64,000 bases of DNA, taken from Verrucomicrobiales bacterium. Lineage in GTDB: Bacteria; Verrucomicrobiota; Verrucomicrobiia; Verrucomicrobiales; V1-33. Below the pieces are notes generated by a model. That model made no database searches, was not told the origin of the DNA, and saw only the letters and a list, made by a program, of their open reading frames with translations. The DNA lies in NCBI GenBank assembly GCA_028293125.1, contig JAQGPJ010000041.1:1-64000 (forward strand), given 5' to 3'. The position numbers were made by a program, and so were the translations under genes. Below, piece by piece: positions 25,486 to 34,256 of the stretch (its first letter is position 1; each line of letters begins with the position of its first letter).

Positions 25486-27153
25486 TTACGCCACCTGCGC
25501 GGTGGGAATCTGCGCTGGGACAGCGGACACGCCGGCCTCGGTGTGGCACCAGCCTTTGACTTCAAGGGGCGTGAAGATTTTGCCCACCACGCGGCGCATC
25601 AGACCTTTGAGATTGGCGTTGTCGAGGTCCTGCAGCGACCGGATGGCCTGCTCCCTGTAGCGGTCCAGAAGATCGCTGGCATGCTGGCGGGCTTTCTCCT
25701 GATCGCCGCTGAACCGCTCCGCGGTCAGGCAGGACACCAGATTCACGGACGGGGCCACGCCCTCCGCCGGCGGGCCGGCATTGAAGTCCTCGAGATCGTC
25801 CTTGATCTGATACGCGATGCCAAGGGCCTCGCTGAAGGCGCGCAGGGTCTCCTCCACCTCATCCAGCCTTCCGGCGTGGGCGGCTCCCAGCAGCAGGGCC
25901 ACGGAGAAGGCGGGAGCGGTTTTAAGCCGGAAAATCTCCAGCACCTGGCCACTGGTGAGGGGCACGGGATTTTTTTGCCAGGCGAGTTCAGCTCCCTGTC
26001 CCTGGCAGAGCTCGCGCTGTCCGTGGGCGGCGATGCGGATGAGGGGAGCCAGCGACGCCGCAGGCAGGCCGCATTCGGCGATGAGGCGGTAGCCCTCGCC
26101 GATCAGCAGGTCGCCAGCGTTCAGCGCCACCGCCAGACCGTGCTCAGTATGCAGCGCCGGCACATCGTATCGCTCCGCGTCGCCGTCCTCAATGTCATCA
26201 TGGATGAGCGAGGCCTTGTGGAAGCACTCCACGGCGATGGCGAGTTTTTTCACGCTGTCCGTGAAGGGGGCCTCGGCATTCTCCCGCAATGCCTGGCTGA
26301 CAGCCACAGTGAGGAATGGACGCCAGCGGTTGCCATGCCCCGCCAGCCAGGTGCGGGCCACCTCCTCCGCCTGCCCTTCCGCAGGACCCATCAGGGAGGT
26401 CAGGCTCTCATTGGAGAACCAAGTGCGCACCTCCTCGTGCAGGGCGTTCAGATTCAGCCGCCGGGTGCGGTCCTCGCTGGTCAGGTGCAGGTAGTCCCAG
26501 ACCCAGTCGATATCGACCGTGGTGTCGATGCAGTCATCCTGGAGGAGCGGCACGGCGACAGCGGGGATGGCCGCGGCCTCCACATACGGGAAGGTGCGCT
26601 CCAGCACCGGCAGGCAGGAAATGCCGACGATGGCCTCAATTTTCCCCGTCTGGATCAGCGACATCACGATGGCGCTGCCCTCGGCGACCAGCACCGCGTA
26701 GCCCAGACGCTCGGCCTCGTTCTGAAAATCCTGAATGGTGCAGAGCCCGCACTGCTTGCAGAGCAGGCCAAACTCGTCAAAGGGCGCGGGGCATTTGCTC
26801 TCCACCCGCAGGCACTTGGGCATCAGCAGCAGGCGGCGCTCGTAGGGAATGGTAGCCAGGGATTCGCGCCAGATCTCGTTGTTCAGCAGCACGCCCGCAT
26901 AGTCCCGGTACGCCGGGTCCAAGCCCGACTCCAGCACCACGCGCGCCGCCAGCTCCTTCAGTTCATCCGACGGCAGGGGCGGCACCGGCTTCTCACGCTC
27001 CACAAATTCCCGGATGAAGCGCAGCAGGGCATCCCGGGCGGGCTTGGTCTGGGGAATGTTCTTTTTGGGAGTCCGGAAGCGCCGGGAAGTCGGCGGCAGC
27101 GCAGGCGGCAGAGTGACGGACGGCAGGACTGCGGAAGGGGGAGCGGCGGACAT
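25486..27153 (-). CDS. DUF116 - polyprenyl synthetase fusion protein
   Basis: 555 residues from the ATG giving 'MSAAPPSAV'. The N-terminal half (about 85-225) is a DUF116 domain: 'LLLMPKCLRVESKCP', 'GLLCKQCGLCTIQDFQNEAERLGY', 'IEAIVGISCLPVLE' and 'VPLLQDDCIDTTVD', with about eight conserved cysteines likely to bind a metal or Fe-S cluster. The C-terminal half (about 255-555) is an isoprenyl diphosphate synthase with both Asp-rich motifs intact: 'LIHDDIEDGD' (about 319-323) and 'QIKDDLEDF' (about 452-456). It should condense isopentenyl and allylic diphosphates. What the Cys-rich domain adds is unknown. Single gene, stop codon next to the IS remnant. Confidence 0.88.
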   Translation of the reverse strand: MSAAPPSAVLPSVTLPPALPPTSRRFRTPKKNIPQTKPARDALLRFIREFVEREKPVPPLPSDELKELAARVVLESGLDPAYRDYAGVLLNNEIWRESLATIPYERRLLLMPKCLRVESKCPAPFDEFGLLCKQCGLCTIQDFQNEAERLGYAVLVAEGSAIVMSLIQTGKIEAIVGISCLPVLERTFPYVEAAAIPAVAVPLLQDDCIDTTVDIDWVWDYLHLTSEDRTRRLNLNALHEEVRTWFSNESLTSLMGPAEGQAEEVARTWLAGHGNRWRPFLTVAVSQALRENAEAPFTDSVKKLAIAVECFHKASLIHDDIEDGDAERYDVPALHTEHGLAVALNAGDLLIGEGYRLIAECGLPAASLAPLIRIAAHGQRELCQGQGAELAWQKNPVPLTSGQVLEIFRLKTAPAFSVALLLGAAHAGRLDEVEETLRAFSEALGIAYQIKDDLEDFNAGPPAEGVAPSVNLVSCLTAERFSGDQEKARQHASDLLDRYREQAIRSLQDLDNANLKGLMRRVVGKIFTPLEVKGWCHTEAGVSAVPAQIPTAQVA

Positions 27154-27343
27154 GCGGAAAAGGGAGGGGTCGCGGAGGATAGGCCGGGTGCGGGCAAATG
27201 CCAACTTTTAGATCGCGGAGCGGAACCGGGAAGTGTGCAACATTACGTGATGCCGGTCCGGTATTGTTTCAGGGTTGGCCTTGGAATGCTGGCCTTTGGA
27301 ATGGGCAGGCCCTTCCAGTCCGGAATTTATTAAAATCCCGCCT

Positions 27344-28633
27344 TCAGCTTCCGGGCAGTTCATCCCAGGATTTCAGCCCTGTCAGCGGCAGTGCAAAGGC
27401 GGCGGCTTCGGACCAGGCGGGCGTGCCGGCGGCTTTGAAAAGCGGGTAAATGCGTTTGGAGCGGTCAGGGGTGGAGATGGAGCCCGGTTTGTGCCGCCAG
27501 AGCCCCAGCATCAGGCCGCCCTCCTGGGAGTGATCCACATGCCGGTGGTAGATGAAGGCGTCCACCAGAGGGACCCGGCGGCATTTTTCCCAAGCGTAGG
27601 CAAAGGCGGCAGCCTGCAGGTCCTCCCCTTCAGGGCGGTCCAGGGTGTGGAATCCCTGCTCGCTCAGAATCACACGCCGAGGCTTGCCCTGCCAGAGCAG
27701 TTCCGGACGGGACAGGTGTTTGGAAAGCACCTCCAGGTTTTTGAAAGTCACATGCGGGCTGTCGTCATCCGGTGTCGCGTCCTTGTCCAGCCAGGTGCGG
27801 GGATTGCCCAGATCATCGGGATACGGATGATGCGCCAGCGCCCAGTCGTAGTCGCCGCCCTCCCCCTCCCGCGCCAAGCGGGCGAAGGTGTCCATGAAAT
27901 CACGTCCGGAGGTGGCCTCCTCCGGGCTGATGCCGGGCATGGAGGCCTTCCAGTGATGGTCCAGCGGGATGTAAAGCCGGGCATTGGCGGAGGCTTTGCG
28001 CACGCTTTGGTGGGCGATGCGGAAGGCTTTTTCGTATTCGGCCGCGGCTTCGGCCATGGGCATTTTGCCCAGGTTGTACCAGAGCCAGTGGGAGTTCACC
28101 TCATTGCCGATGATCCATCCCCACACCCGCCCGTGCTCCGGATGCGCCCCGCTCCAGCGGTCGGCCAGAAACTCCATCACCGCCCGCAGCCAGCGCCGGC
28201 CCTCAGCGGTGGCGGTGTTGAAGGCCCCAATGCTGTAGGATCGGTCCGCGCGCGCGGAGGAATGCTGCACGGTTTTGTCCTTCACCGGGTCCCCCGTGGG
28301 ATAGGCCAGAATGATCAGATACACCGCCACTCCGGCCTCCGACAGCGGCTTCACCTGTTTATCCAAAGCCGCAAGGGCCCGAGCTTGAAAGGCGTATTCC
28401 GTGCCCTCGCAGGTCCAGCGGGGATTGCCCTCCCGCTTCTCCGGATCAATGAGACTGGAGATGTTTACATTGATGCCGGCATGATGCACCCCCAGCGCCA
28501 GGGCGTCGTCCACCATCTGCACCTGAAGACCTTTGATATCCGGCAGTTGAGGAAACGGAGTCTGATCCGGCGCCGCTTTCAGCAGCAGCGGGAACAGGCA
28601 GAGCAGACTGGCGCACAGAGGGAAAAAACGCAT
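27344..28633 (-). CDS. Secreted DUF5722 (glycoside hydrolase-like) protein
   Basis: 429 residues from the ATG giving 'MRFFPLCASLLCLFPLLLKAAP', a signal peptide. The mature part has a TIM-barrel look: 'ALGVHHAGINVNISSLI', 'VAVYLIILAYP', 'VWGWIIGNEVNSHWLWYN' (candidate acid/base Glu in GNEVN), 'DWALAHHPYPDDL' and 'RRVILSEQGFHTL' (candidate nucleophile Glu in LSEQG), then 'FIYHRHVDHSQEGGLMLGLW'. This is the DUF5722 pattern of clan GH-A-like proteins in PVC and Bacteroidota; sugar substrate unknown. Confidence 0.8.
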   Translation of the reverse strand: MRFFPLCASLLCLFPLLLKAAPDQTPFPQLPDIKGLQVQMVDDALALGVHHAGINVNISSLIDPEKREGNPRWTCEGTEYAFQARALAALDKQVKPLSEAGVAVYLIILAYPTGDPVKDKTVQHSSARADRSYSIGAFNTATAEGRRWLRAVMEFLADRWSGAHPEHGRVWGWIIGNEVNSHWLWYNLGKMPMAEAAAEYEKAFRIAHQSVRKASANARLYIPLDHHWKASMPGISPEEATSGRDFMDTFARLAREGEGGDYDWALAHHPYPDDLGNPRTWLDKDATPDDDSPHVTFKNLEVLSKHLSRPELLWQGKPRRVILSEQGFHTLDRPEGEDLQAAAFAYAWEKCRRVPLVDAFIYHRHVDHSQEGGLMLGLWRHKPGSISTPDRSKRIYPLFKAAGTPAWSEAAAFALPLTGLKSWDELPGS

Positions 28634-28767
28634 CCCCCCAAGACGATGGGACGGCACGGACTGTGTCAGCGATTTCAATCCTCAAAGCTGGATAGCCGGG
28701 CCGCTGAAATTCCGTGCGGGGAGCCTACCCGCGAATTAACCGAAATATCTTTGGAAATGGTAAAAGG

Positions 28768-28807
28768 CCAGCGCGGCTCCGGCATCATGGGCCGGAGGCC
28801 GCGCTGG
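28768..28807 (-). terminator. Probable intrinsic terminator of the EEP nuclease-like gene
   Basis: Long interrupted stem: CCAGCGCGG pairs with CCGCGCTGG, and inside it TCCGGC/GCCGGA pairs around the loop. On the minus strand it is followed by CCTTTTACC, a short T run. It lies 58 bases beyond the stop at 28865. Confidence 0.5.
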
Positions 28808-28864
28808 GCGGCAAAACAGGAGGACCACCTTCTCCGCCGACGCGGAAGTTTGCAGGAAGGAGCC

Positions 28865-29788
28865 TTACGGAGCCGGAAACTCCACCGTGGCGCGGAGCGG
28901 ATAGTGGTCGGAGGGCCAGACATTTCCGCTGTGGCGGTAAATAATGGCGGCATCAATCAGCCGGGCGGTTTTGGGCACGAAGATATAGTCGATTTTCGAG
29001 CGGCTCCGCACGCCGGTGAAGTCGTGATAGGTGCCGGATTCGGAGAGCGGTGTCTCCGGATGCAGCACCCGCCAGGAATCCACCAGCCCCAAAGCGCTTT
29101 CCCGCACCGCCTTCACTACGGAGCTGTCCTCGCCGGAGTTGAAGTCGCCCGTGAGCACAAAAGGGCCGGCGGGCCTGCGGTTTTCCATGAAGCGGATCAC
29201 CTGCGCGGTGCCCTTGTCGCGGGCCTCCTGGGATTCGTGGTCCAGATGGAGGTTATAAAAATGAAACTCCCGGCCCGTTGGTTTGTCCTGGAGTTTGGTC
29301 CAGGTGCAGACGCGGGTGACCCGGTTGCCCCAGGTTTTGGAGTTCGGCACCTCCGGGGTGTCCGACAGCCAGAAGGTGCCGGACTCCTGCACGGTGAAGC
29401 GGTCTTTTTTGATCCAGATGGCCGAGTATTCGCCCTTGGTTTTGCCGTCCTCGCGGCCCACCCCGATCTCCTCATAGCCGGAAATGAGGGAGCCCAGGTC
29501 ATCCAGCATGGAGCGCAGCGCCTCCTGATAACCGATTAGATCCGGCTTGTCCTCCCGGATCACCTCCACGGCCTCCGCGCGGCGGGACTCCCAGGAGCGC
29601 TCATCCTTGTCGTTCTGATTCTTGTAACGCAGGTTGAAGGAGAGCACCCGCAGCTGCAGAGGCTGCGCCTCCGGCTGAGCGGGCGCTGGGGACAGGGGAA
29701 CCGCGGGATCGGCGGCGCGGCTGGAGCTGAGAGCGGGAGGGATCAAGGCGGAGACGAGAAGGGAAAGGGCAAGAGTTCTGCGGTTCAT
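28865..29788 (-). CDS. Secreted endonuclease/exonuclease/phosphatase family protein
   Basis: 307 residues from the ATG giving 'MNRRTLALSLLVSALIPPAL', a signal peptide cut near 'SSRA'. EEP-fold signatures are in order: 'LRVLSFNLRYKNQNDKD' (metal Asn), 'DLIGYQEALRSMLDDL' (metal Glu in YQE), 'YNLHLDHESQEARDKGT' (catalytic His), 'FVLTGDFNSGEDSS' (GDFN) and 'SKIDYIFVP' plus 'VWPSDHYPLRATVEF' (SDHYP). It hydrolyses a phosphodiester or phosphomonoester, nucleic acid or lipid, in the periplasm or outside. Same direction as the DUF5722 gene, with a hairpin in the 231-base gap between them. Confidence 0.88.
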   Translation of the reverse strand: MNRRTLALSLLVSALIPPALSSSRAADPAVPLSPAPAQPEAQPLQLRVLSFNLRYKNQNDKDERSWESRRAEAVEVIREDKPDLIGYQEALRSMLDDLGSLISGYEEIGVGREDGKTKGEYSAIWIKKDRFTVQESGTFWLSDTPEVPNSKTWGNRVTRVCTWTKLQDKPTGREFHFYNLHLDHESQEARDKGTAQVIRFMENRRPAGPFVLTGDFNSGEDSSVVKAVRESALGLVDSWRVLHPETPLSESGTYHDFTGVRSRSKIDYIFVPKTARLIDAAIIYRHSGNVWPSDHYPLRATVEFPAP

Positions 29789-29807
29789 AGCCCCCTGCAA
29801 ACGACAA

Positions 29808-29837
29808 AGGGCGGGTGCTTTTGTCAGCACCCGCCCT
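29808..29837 (-). terminator. Hairpin after the PVC cytochrome gene
   Basis: Perfect 11-bp inverted repeat AGGGCGGGTGC / GCACCCGCCCT with an 8-base loop. On the minus strand it is followed by TTGTCGTTTG, a weak T tract. It lies 75 bases beyond the stop of the cytochrome gene and 20 bases before the start of the EEP gene, so it may also attenuate read-through. Confidence 0.5.
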
Positions 29838-29912
29838 GCGCGTTCAGGGATCGGACGGCCCCTGCGCTCCAGCTCAAAACCGGAGTGGAAATGGGTGTCC
29901 GGAGCCGTTTCC

Positions 29913-32846
29913 TTATTTCAAAGACAGGAGAAACGCCTTCACGTCCTCAAACTCCTGCGGCTTCAGAATCAGGCGCATCGGCGGCATGGGGGAGACCGGC
30001 GTGGCGGTGTAGGTCTCGGCCAGCCGGGCATTGGGATCGGCCAGGCTTTCCGTCAGGTAGGCTTCATCCCTGCGGCTGGCGATACCGTCGAGGGCGGGGC
30101 CCACAGGGCTGCCTTTGCCTCCCAGCATATGGCAGTTCACGCAGGCGGCGACGGGGTGTTTCCAGAAGATATCCTCCCCGCGTTTGGCATCTCCGGCGCT
30201 GACCGTCTCCGTTTCGGTTTCAGGGACCAGTTCGCAGAACTTCACATCATCGAAGTGGCTGTCACCCCGCGCCACGTGCAGCAGGTTGATACTGCCTTTG
30301 GTGGCGGTGCCGCTGTTGTAGGTGGTTTCGACGAGCGTCCAATCGGCATTGCGCGTGACCTTCTCCGTCTCGGCGCGGATCAGGTGGTCATTCAGGCTGA
30401 TCTTGCCGCCCCGGAAGTTGTTGGTTTTGATCCAGGCGCTGAGGCGGTAGTCGGTGTTCGGCTTTAGCTCCACATCAGCGTGCAGGCTGGTGTCCGCCAT
30501 GCTTTTGGTGATGCAGCGGACGGATTTGGCACCGCTGTGGGTCCAGCCCGGCAGATCGGTGGTGGTCCACTCCGCGCTTTCAGTGCCAGGGGACTGATTA
30601 TAGTCCCGGCGCACCCAGCCTTCCGGCAGACCATCCGCGCCCGTGATTTCAAACCCCGGATTCGGCAGCAGATTGGGCCCCTCCTTGAAAGCCTCGGCTT
30701 TGTGCTTCCGCGACAGCATCCTGGTGGCCTCATGCAGCCATTCATCCTGGCGGTTCAGGGGATCCACGGAGAGTTTTTTGACCAGGGTCTGAATCTCCGG
30801 CGTGGTGGGGAACTCCGCCAGCTTCACCAGCGCCGCCAGGCGCGTGACGGGATCGGGATCGGTCATGATGCCGGAGCCGAAATAAAGTCTCTGCCCCGCG
30901 GCGTCCGCCGGCAGGGCGCGCACCGCATTGCGCCGCAGCCTGGCGTCCCGGGCATAGAGGGCGGCATTGAAAGTGGCCTCATCCAGAGCATTCAAGCCCT
31001 GCAGGGTCCACAGGGCGTGCAGCGCGCCGATGGCTCCGTCGTTGGCCAGCACCAGCTTTTTGAGCCCATCCGCGGCGGAGGTCATCTTCCGCTCCACCAG
31101 CTCCCGCTGGGCGGAGAGTCGGCGCTCCTGCACATCGGAGTTCAGCGCCGCGGTCAGCTGCGCGGGATCGGCGGGATCCAGTTTCAGCAGGGCCGCCGGC
31201 TGCTTCGCCTGATCCCACACCACACGGTAGATGCGGCCGCGGGAGTGGTCGCGCAAATCATTCTCGTGAGCACCGCCGGGACCCGTTTTGGCATCGTAGC
31301 CGCCGCTTCTCTGGGAGGGTGTGGGGTTGTGCTGGATAATGAAGTTCTGCCAGTCGGTGAACCACACCGCCCCGTCCGGACCCACCTCCGCGAAGACCGG
31401 GGACATCCACTCGTCCGTGCTGGCCACAAGATTGAAGCCATCGCCGGCGGTCATGCCCGCGCCTTCCGGTTTCACATCCATGAGGGTGATCACTTTCATG
31501 GTGGGCTCGCAGACCATGGCCCGGCCCTGAAGGCGGGGCGGGAGCTTGGCGGATTCGATGAAGTTGCTGCCCGCCGCCGCCGTGTAGCCGCCGAAGACAT
31601 CCACCTGCCGGTAGTTGGGCGTGATGGTGTGCACCATGTCCTCCGTATTGATCTTTTTGGCGGTCATGACCCGCAGCCCGTCGGGGACATGGGCGGCGGG
31701 GATGCCGCCGTAAAAGATCGGCGCGCCGTTCGCGGTGCCGCCGAACTGGTCGCCCGCCGCGTTGGCGCTTTGGCCCCAGGAGTTGTTGGTGAACTGGTGC
31801 AGGAACTCCAGCGCCGAACCGTCCGGTTTGAAGCGGTAGGTGCCCTGCGTGAAACGCTTCCGCTCTCCGCCGACGGTGCCGTCGAAGGAGGAATAACCCA
31901 CGCAGCCATAGAACCAGTTGTCGATGCCGTAGTGCAGGTTGCTTGCCTGGGCATGGGTGTCGCCGATGCCCCAGCCCGTGATGATGTCCTGCTTCATGTC
32001 CGCCTTGTCATCGCCGTCCGTGTCCTTCAGAAACAGGAAGCGCGGCGGCTGGGCCACGATGATGCCGCCATTGGCGAAGGTGAGGCTGGTGGGAATATTG
32101 AGGTGGTCGGCGAAGACCGTGAACTTGTCCGCTTTGCCGTCGCCATCGGTGTCCTCACAGATTTTGATGCGGTCATGCCCTTCCCCGGTCGGGGTCACGC
32201 CGTGGGGATAATCACTGGTCTCCGCCACCCAGCAGCGCCCGCGCAGGTCCCACGCCAGGGCGATGGGCTTGGCGATGTCGGGCTCCGACGCGAAGAGCTC
32301 AATGCGCAGGTCCGGGGCCGTCTGCGTGCGTTCCAGACTGGCCTTCACACTCATGGGATGCTGGAACGTCAGCGGCTCCGGGCGGCGCTCGTAGTTGGCG
32401 ACATTCCTGTCCGGACTGCGCTCCTCCGGCTCCAAGGCTTTCAGCCATGCCTCGCGGTCCGCCTTCCGCTGCGGACCCGCCGCGGCCACCAGTTTTTCCA
32501 GAAGCGGATTCAAAAAGGCGTCCGGTGTGGGATTGCGGTCACTGCCACTGAAATCCGTGGTCACCACTTTCGACTTGTCGAGACCGGCCAGCGCGGGAAA
32601 GCCGTCGGCGGGCGCGTCCAGCAGCACGGCGTCGAATTTGGAAAGCCACTCCGGCGTGACCTGCGAGGGATCCGCCGCATAGTCAAACCACAGGGCCTCG
32701 CGACCGAAATCCCGCATCACCGTGTGGCAGTGCTGCCGTCCGCCGGTGGCCTCGCTGCCCAGGAACAGCACACGGATGGGGGAGGGAGCGGCCTGCGCCA
32801 GGGGCGGCAGGCTCAGGGCAAGGACGACGGGCAGAAGGCGGTTCAT
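29913..32846 (-). CDS. PVC-type membrane-bound dehydrogenase with HEAT-like, jelly-roll and C-terminal cytochrome c domains
   Basis: 977 residues with signal peptide 'MNRLLPVVLALSLPPLAQA'. Order of parts: a ThuA-like glutamine amidotransferase-fold segment ('IRVLFLGSEATGGRQHCHT'), a beta-propeller dehydrogenase region of the PVC family (about 170-540; 'IALAWDLRGRCWVAETSDYP', 'ICEDTDGDGKADKFTVFAD', 'VGPDGAVWFTDWQNFIIQHNP', 'RGRIYRVVWD'), HEAT-like repeats (about 560-720), a carbohydrate-binding jelly roll ('NLLPNPGFEITGADGLPEGW', about 730-880), and a cytochrome c domain with the haem site CVNCH and a distal Met region. It needs c-type haem attachment, which the ResB/CcsA system at 43096-46841 can provide. 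Substrate unknown. Confidence 0.88.
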   Translation of the reverse strand: MNRLLPVVLALSLPPLAQAAPSPIRVLFLGSEATGGRQHCHTVMRDFGREALWFDYAADPSQVTPEWLSKFDAVLLDAPADGFPALAGLDKSKVVTTDFSGSDRNPTPDAFLNPLLEKLVAAAGPQRKADREAWLKALEPEERSPDRNVANYERRPEPLTFQHPMSVKASLERTQTAPDLRIELFASEPDIAKPIALAWDLRGRCWVAETSDYPHGVTPTGEGHDRIKICEDTDGDGKADKFTVFADHLNIPTSLTFANGGIIVAQPPRFLFLKDTDGDDKADMKQDIITGWGIGDTHAQASNLHYGIDNWFYGCVGYSSFDGTVGGERKRFTQGTYRFKPDGSALEFLHQFTNNSWGQSANAAGDQFGGTANGAPIFYGGIPAAHVPDGLRVMTAKKINTEDMVHTITPNYRQVDVFGGYTAAAGSNFIESAKLPPRLQGRAMVCEPTMKVITLMDVKPEGAGMTAGDGFNLVASTDEWMSPVFAEVGPDGAVWFTDWQNFIIQHNPTPSQRSGGYDAKTGPGGAHENDLRDHSRGRIYRVVWDQAKQPAALLKLDPADPAQLTAALNSDVQERRLSAQRELVERKMTSAADGLKKLVLANDGAIGALHALWTLQGLNALDEATFNAALYARDARLRRNAVRALPADAAGQRLYFGSGIMTDPDPVTRLAALVKLAEFPTTPEIQTLVKKLSVDPLNRQDEWLHEATRMLSRKHKAEAFKEGPNLLPNPGFEITGADGLPEGWVRRDYNQSPGTESAEWTTTDLPGWTHSGAKSVRCITKSMADTSLHADVELKPNTDYRLSAWIKTNNFRGGKISLNDHLIRAETEKVTRNADWTLVETTYNSGTATKGSINLLHVARGDSHFDDVKFCELVPETETETVSAGDAKRGEDIFWKHPVAACVNCHMLGGKGSPVGPALDGIASRRDEAYLTESLADPNARLAETYTATPVSPMPPMRLILKPQEFEDVKAFLLSLK

Positions 32847-32971
32847 GATGGGATCGGTCTTTATGATGGTTGACTGTGCTCCGGTGATACATCAGCCCTT
32901 CTTCGGTTCCCATTTACGAAAGCGCGGAATTTATATGAATTTTACCACTTCCGCTGCTTTCCTCGCCCGGT

Positions 32972-34102
32972 TCAGACCAGACGCGTGTAGCGCCGGCCCG
33001 GCAGCTGTCTCACCAGACGGCGGAGCTCCAGACGCATCAGCGCCACGGAGACACTCGAGGCCGCCAGGCCGGTGGCGTCGATGAGCTCGTCCATCTGGCG
33101 CTCCTCCTGTCCCAGCGCCTGCCAGAGGGCGGACTCCTCGTCCGTCAGATCCACCAAAGCCGCGGCGGGAGGCGTGGAACCGGAGGCGCCGCCGCCACTG
33201 CCGCCCGCCGCAGCGGCGGACGGCGGAAAGAGCTGGTTCAGATCCTCAAGTATGTCCTCCGCGCTCAGCACCAGCCGCGCGCCGTTCTGAATCAGCTTGT
33301 TGCAGCCCAGAGAGGACGCGCGGTCAATGGGACCCGGCACGGCATAGACGCTGCGACCTTGGTCGGCGGCATTGTTGGCGGTGATTAGCGCGCCGCTCCA
33401 GGCAGGGGCCTCCACCACGAGGATGCCGTGACTCCATCCGCTGACGATGCGGTTCCGCTGGGGAAAAGTTTGTTTGTCAGGCTCCGTCAGGATGGGAAAC
33501 TCGGAAACCACAGCCCCCCTCCCATCCGCGATGCGGTCCGCCAGAGCCGCGTTCTCCGGAGGATAAAGATGGGCCATTCCGGAACCGATTACGGCGATGG
33601 TCCGGCCGCCGGAGGCCACCGCCCCCTCGTGGGCCGCGGTGTCGATGCCGCGCGCCAGGCCGCTCAGGACCGTCACACCGGCATGGGCCAGCTGAAACGA
33701 CAGCTTCCGCGCCGCGGTCAGACCGTAGGAGGTCGCCCGCCGCGAGCCCACCACACCGATGGCCACCCGGTCCCGCGGCTCCAGCTTCCCCCTGACATAA
33801 AGCACCAGCGGCGGATCGTGGATCTCCGTCAGCGGTTCGGGATAAAGCTCACTGCCCAGGGGCACCACCGTCAGACCCATTTCCCGGATGCGGTTCAGCT
33901 CCCCGCCCAGGTCCGCATGGTCCTGCCATTTCCGCAGAATGCCCGCTGTTTCCGTCCCGATGCCCTCCACGCGCCGCAGAGAGTCCGCCGGCGCCTCCAG
34001 CGCCGCCGCCGCTGAACCCAGCTGCGCGATCAGACGGCGCACGCGCACCGGCCCGATTTTCGGCAGCATATTCAGAGTTAGCAGCGCTTCCAATTCCGTC
34101 AT
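32972..34102 (-). CDS. dprA: DNA-processing protein DprA
   Basis: 376 residues from the ATG giving 'MTELEALLTLNMLPKIGPVRV'; the open frame to 34273 adds only unconserved sequence. A SAM/HhH-like N-terminal segment is followed by the Rossmann-type DprA core: 'AIGVVGSRRATSYGLTAARKLSFQLAHAGVTVLSGLARGIDTAAHEGA', 'IAVIGSGMAHLYPPENAALADRIA', 'FPQRNRIVSGWSHGILVVEAP' and 'SGALITANNAADQGRSVYAVPG'. A Gly/Ser/Ala linker then leads to a winged helix (DprA_WH, 'EERQMDELIDATGLAASSVSVALMRLELR'). DprA loads RecA on incoming ssDNA during natural transformation. Divergent from the dus gene. Confidence 0.95.
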   Translation of the reverse strand: MTELEALLTLNMLPKIGPVRVRRLIAQLGSAAAALEAPADSLRRVEGIGTETAGILRKWQDHADLGGELNRIREMGLTVVPLGSELYPEPLTEIHDPPLVLYVRGKLEPRDRVAIGVVGSRRATSYGLTAARKLSFQLAHAGVTVLSGLARGIDTAAHEGAVASGGRTIAVIGSGMAHLYPPENAALADRIADGRGAVVSEFPILTEPDKQTFPQRNRIVSGWSHGILVVEAPAWSGALITANNAADQGRSVYAVPGPIDRASSLGCNKLIQNGARLVLSAEDILEDLNQLFPPSAAAAGGSGGGASGSTPPAAALVDLTDEESALWQALGQEERQMDELIDATGLAASSVSVALMRLELRRLVRQLPGRRYTRLV

Positions 34103-34256
34103 GATTCCGCCGCCCATAGCGGGAATAACCCGTTCCGGCAAGGAGGCTTTAACAAAAACCAACAGGAAGCATGAACAGCGGAGGAGAAGAAACCCGGCTT
34201 TTCGCCTTCCCCGCTTTCGGATTGCGGACCGGGCCCCTCGCCGGGTATGGTGGCCA

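Noticed and set aside
25480-27333. 617-codon plus-strand open frame
   Set aside because: Antisense shadow of the DUF116-prenyl synthase gene.
27275-29539. 754-codon plus-strand open frame
   Set aside because: Runs antisense through the DUF5722 and EEP genes, both with clear catalytic motifs on the minus strand.
30480-32873. 797-codon plus-strand open frame
   Set aside because: It is the antisense of the PVC cytochrome gene; composition and lack of any domain show it is a shadow of a GC-rich gene.
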